From Bacillota bacterium (GTDB lineage Bacteria > Eremiobacterota > SpSt-956 > JAKJGF01), in contig JAKPQU010000321.1 in NCBI GenBank assembly GCA_029555925.1, positions 1 to 7,779 of the forward strand: 7,779 nucleotides of DNA, read 5' to 3'. Positions 7,101-7,779 of this stretch are shown one piece after another (positions within the stretch are counted from its first letter, which is position 1; each line of letters opens with the position of its first letter). A model generated the notes under the pieces. That model did no database searches. It saw only the letters and a list, made by a program, of their open reading frames with translations, and was not told the DNA's origin. The translations under genes were made by a program, and so were the position numbers.

Positions 7101-7709
7101 TTCCTTTACTCGATTTTCAAGTTCTTTACGGATTTTTTTCAGGGCTTTTTCTCTTAACTTCAATAATTCCTCAGATTTTTTTCTTTCATGTGTTTCTATG
7201 GCGAGGCTTACCAGGTTTGATACGGAAACAGCAAAATCCTGTTCTTCCTGAAGCCAGTCTCTATGCCGGCCAGTATGTTCACAGCAAATTACACCACACC
7301 TGCGTCCCTGAGTCCTGACAGGAACGTCCATCAGAGAAGTTATACCCAGAGGTTTGAGATAATTTTCTACAAATTCGGATAGTCTATATTCTGTATAAAC
7401 ATCTTTTACGGCAATAATCTGTTCTGACATTATAGTTTTAAAATATACAGGATACATATACTCATAAAGAATGGTACCCTTTGAGTGAGTATTTTTATTG
7501 AGGCTAAACAGATCGTGACATACAATGGCAGCTTTTTCACTGTCATAAAGCCATATACTGACCCTTTCTATACCGAGTGCACTGGCAATAGTTTCAGAGA
7601 TCATTCTTAACGTTTCATCAAAAGATTCATAGTCAAGTCTGGAGAGTTTCAGTAATGCCTGCTGAATTGTAATCTTATTTTTTTGTTGTTCTCTTGCATC
7701 CTTTTCCAT
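4155..7709 (-). CDS. Soluble hybrid sensor histidine kinase, GAF-GAF-PAS-HisKA-HATPase-REC-REC-HPt
   Basis: This 1184-residue protein has no membrane segment, so it should sense cytoplasmic cues. Domains in order: GAF (about 25-173, with the GVICCEHTGRHRDW signature at 139-152), a charged coiled coil (about 174-230), a second GAF (about 240-402), PAS with PAC (about 411-531), HisKA with H-box FLATMSHEIRTPLNAI and phosphoacceptor H557, and HATPase (about 655-773; N674, D706-SGIG, GTGLG at 736-740). A first receiver (about 796-912) keeps D845, S875 and K894 but has N800-N801 in place of the acidic pair. The second receiver (about 931-1048) is canonical, with E938-D939, D982, T1013 and K1035. 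The HPt domain (about 1080-1184) carries H1132 in AHSIKG. The likely relay is H557 to D982 to H1132 and then to a separate response regulator not in the window. The start is supported by AGGAAG seven bases upstream. The architecture is of the BarA/ArcB type but with different sensors. Confidence 0.95.
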   Translation of the reverse strand: MEKDAREQQKNKITIQQALLKLSRLDYESFDETLRMISETIASALGIERVSIWLYDSEKAAIVCHDLFSLNKNTHSKGTILYEYMYPVYFKTIMSEQIIAVKDVYTEYRLSEFVENYLKPLGITSLMDVPVRTQGRRCGVICCEHTGRHRDWLQEEQDFAVSVSNLVSLAIETHERKKSEELLKLREKALKKIRKELENRVKERTGELEKINEMLKFENLMRQKTEKELQYRLSVEEIVTSISGHFINITSEEIDREIENSLKIIGNFLLIDRCYINLLSSDGKAIDEVYEWFAEEKTCISRRYKDYYKNINLDSVPLYARKIKNLEVINVYSLNEWPAANEEKEIILSQGIKSFLAIPMCIGHNLIGIFGLISEKEEKNWKESDVMLLKMVGDIFANVLERKKTEEKIKRSEQRLSLHIKNTPLAYIEFDRELNIAAWNPAAEKIFGYKSDEVTGRHGNIILPHAIKAQGDIRQNLINYTAVISKTTETITKDGKRIICNWYNTPLIDEKGNIIGLSSLIEDITEQKEMEKELRKAKDGAEQANIAKSQFLATMSHEIRTPLNAIIGMTSLLMETPITEEQKEFIETIRISSDNLLRIISDILDFSKIEAECFELEYQAFNLRTCIEEALNLVFPKKYTDDIEIAYVFHKDNPQGIRGDLTKIMQILVNLLSNAVKFTEKGDITLTVSSKPVTEQEYEILFAIKDSGIGIAQNKINLLFRPFFQIDNSTKRKYEGTGLGLAISKKFCEMMGGNMWVESEENKGTTFYFTIKAEATHDIPWDFPSGTQEKLSGKKLLTVNNKELTGSLIKSYCTDWGMDVTAVCSVNEALQSIMNNNKFDCVLMDISLTDMDNINAVSDIHKYLSPEKIPLIMFSTMRDQFKTISPEITSYITKPFKPFELYSVLNKIFSDYQSVKYTYPGKSDVMNGDKFLRILLAEDRVINQKVALRLLSHCGYMADIASNGIEVLEALKRQIYDVILMDVQMPEMNGLEATRIIRKELPEDRQPWIIAMTAGAFTQDREECFMAGMNDYISKPIKLDKLKESISNCKRLEIYETSLLPPVSDIENKEIKLSFNHKDKFDRQALMENLEGDEALFKELIDIFLDTIPSEIESLKDALNKKDSVMARRYAHSIKGVAGNLKAKALSSIALNIEIAAKEDDTEKALSLVSNLEEEFHIFKRLIL

Positions 7710-7716
7710 ATATGTA

Positions 7717-7722
7717 CTTCCT
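7717..7722 (-). promoter_or_regulatory. Ribosome binding site of the hybrid kinase
   Basis: The - strand reads AGGAAG, seven bases before the ATG at 7709-7707. It is the clearest Shine-Dalgarno sequence among the genes here and fixes the kinase start. An ATTATAC just upstream of it sits too close to the start to be the -10 box of a normal leader, though a very short leader is possible. Confidence 0.7.
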
Positions 7723-7729
7723 GTATAAT

Positions 7730-7778
7730 CGTGAAGGGTGAATCGTGAAGGGTGAAGAGTGAGGGGTAAAGGGAGGAT
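7730..7778. repeat. Second 7-bp tandem repeat array, running to the right edge
   Basis: Seven in-phase heptads are visible: CGTGAAG, GGTGAAT, CGTGAAG, GGTGAAG, AGTGAGG, GGTAAAG, GGAGGAT. The consensus is nGTGAAG, with decay toward the right. It shares the GTGA core and the 7-bp period with the array at 3163-3240. It lies 20 bp upstream of the kinase start codon and may continue beyond the window. Confidence 0.85.
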
Positions 7779-7779
7779 A

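Overview
The window is AT-rich bacterial DNA with high use of ATA, AGA and AGG codons. It carries one partial transporter gene on the + strand and three signalling genes on the - strand. The gene types (a two-unit FtsX-type ABC permease, a Cache-HAMP-HD-GYP protein, a multi-sensor hybrid histidine kinase) suggest a free-living, environmentally responsive, probably Gram-negative bacterium. A deltaproteobacterial, Deferribacteres-like or Nitrospirae-like lineage would fit, but the sequence does not settle the taxon and there is no rRNA or tRNA to help.

Layout: 1-1541 (+) is the C-terminal part of an FtsX/MacB-type ABC transporter permease, cut by the left edge. Positions 1542-1666 separate it from a convergent gene and hold three small things: a hairpin over the permease stop codon, a 16-codon remnant of the 5' end of an HD-GYP paralogue on the - strand, and a perfect 16-bp palindrome. 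Positions 1667-3109 (-) encode a membrane-anchored Cache-HAMP-HD-GYP protein, a likely cyclic-di-GMP phosphodiesterase. Positions 3110-3317 are a repeat-rich spacer with in-phase 7-bp repeats, inverted repeats and a possible -10 box. Positions 3318-4154 (-) encode a stand-alone HD-domain phosphohydrolase of unknown substrate. Positions 4155-7709 (-) encode a 1184-residue soluble hybrid histidine kinase (GAF-GAF-PAS-HisKA-HATPase-REC-REC-HPt). Positions 7710-7779 hold its ribosome binding site and a second 7-bp repeat array that runs to the right edge.

How the genes work together: the kinase stop codon directly abuts the HD-protein start codon, so these two are almost certainly co-transcribed and translationally coupled. 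The HD-GYP gene lies downstream on the same strand after 208 bp and could be read from the same transcript or from its own promoter. The kinase carries a full His-Asp-His relay within one chain, so its output must be a separate response regulator that is not in the window. The permease is convergent and looks functionally unrelated.

The genes belong to known families and I see no convincing new defence or mobile system. The less ordinary signals are the paralogue remnant, which records a rearrangement next to the HD-GYP gene, and the two related heptad arrays that lie 5' of the HD-GYP and kinase genes.
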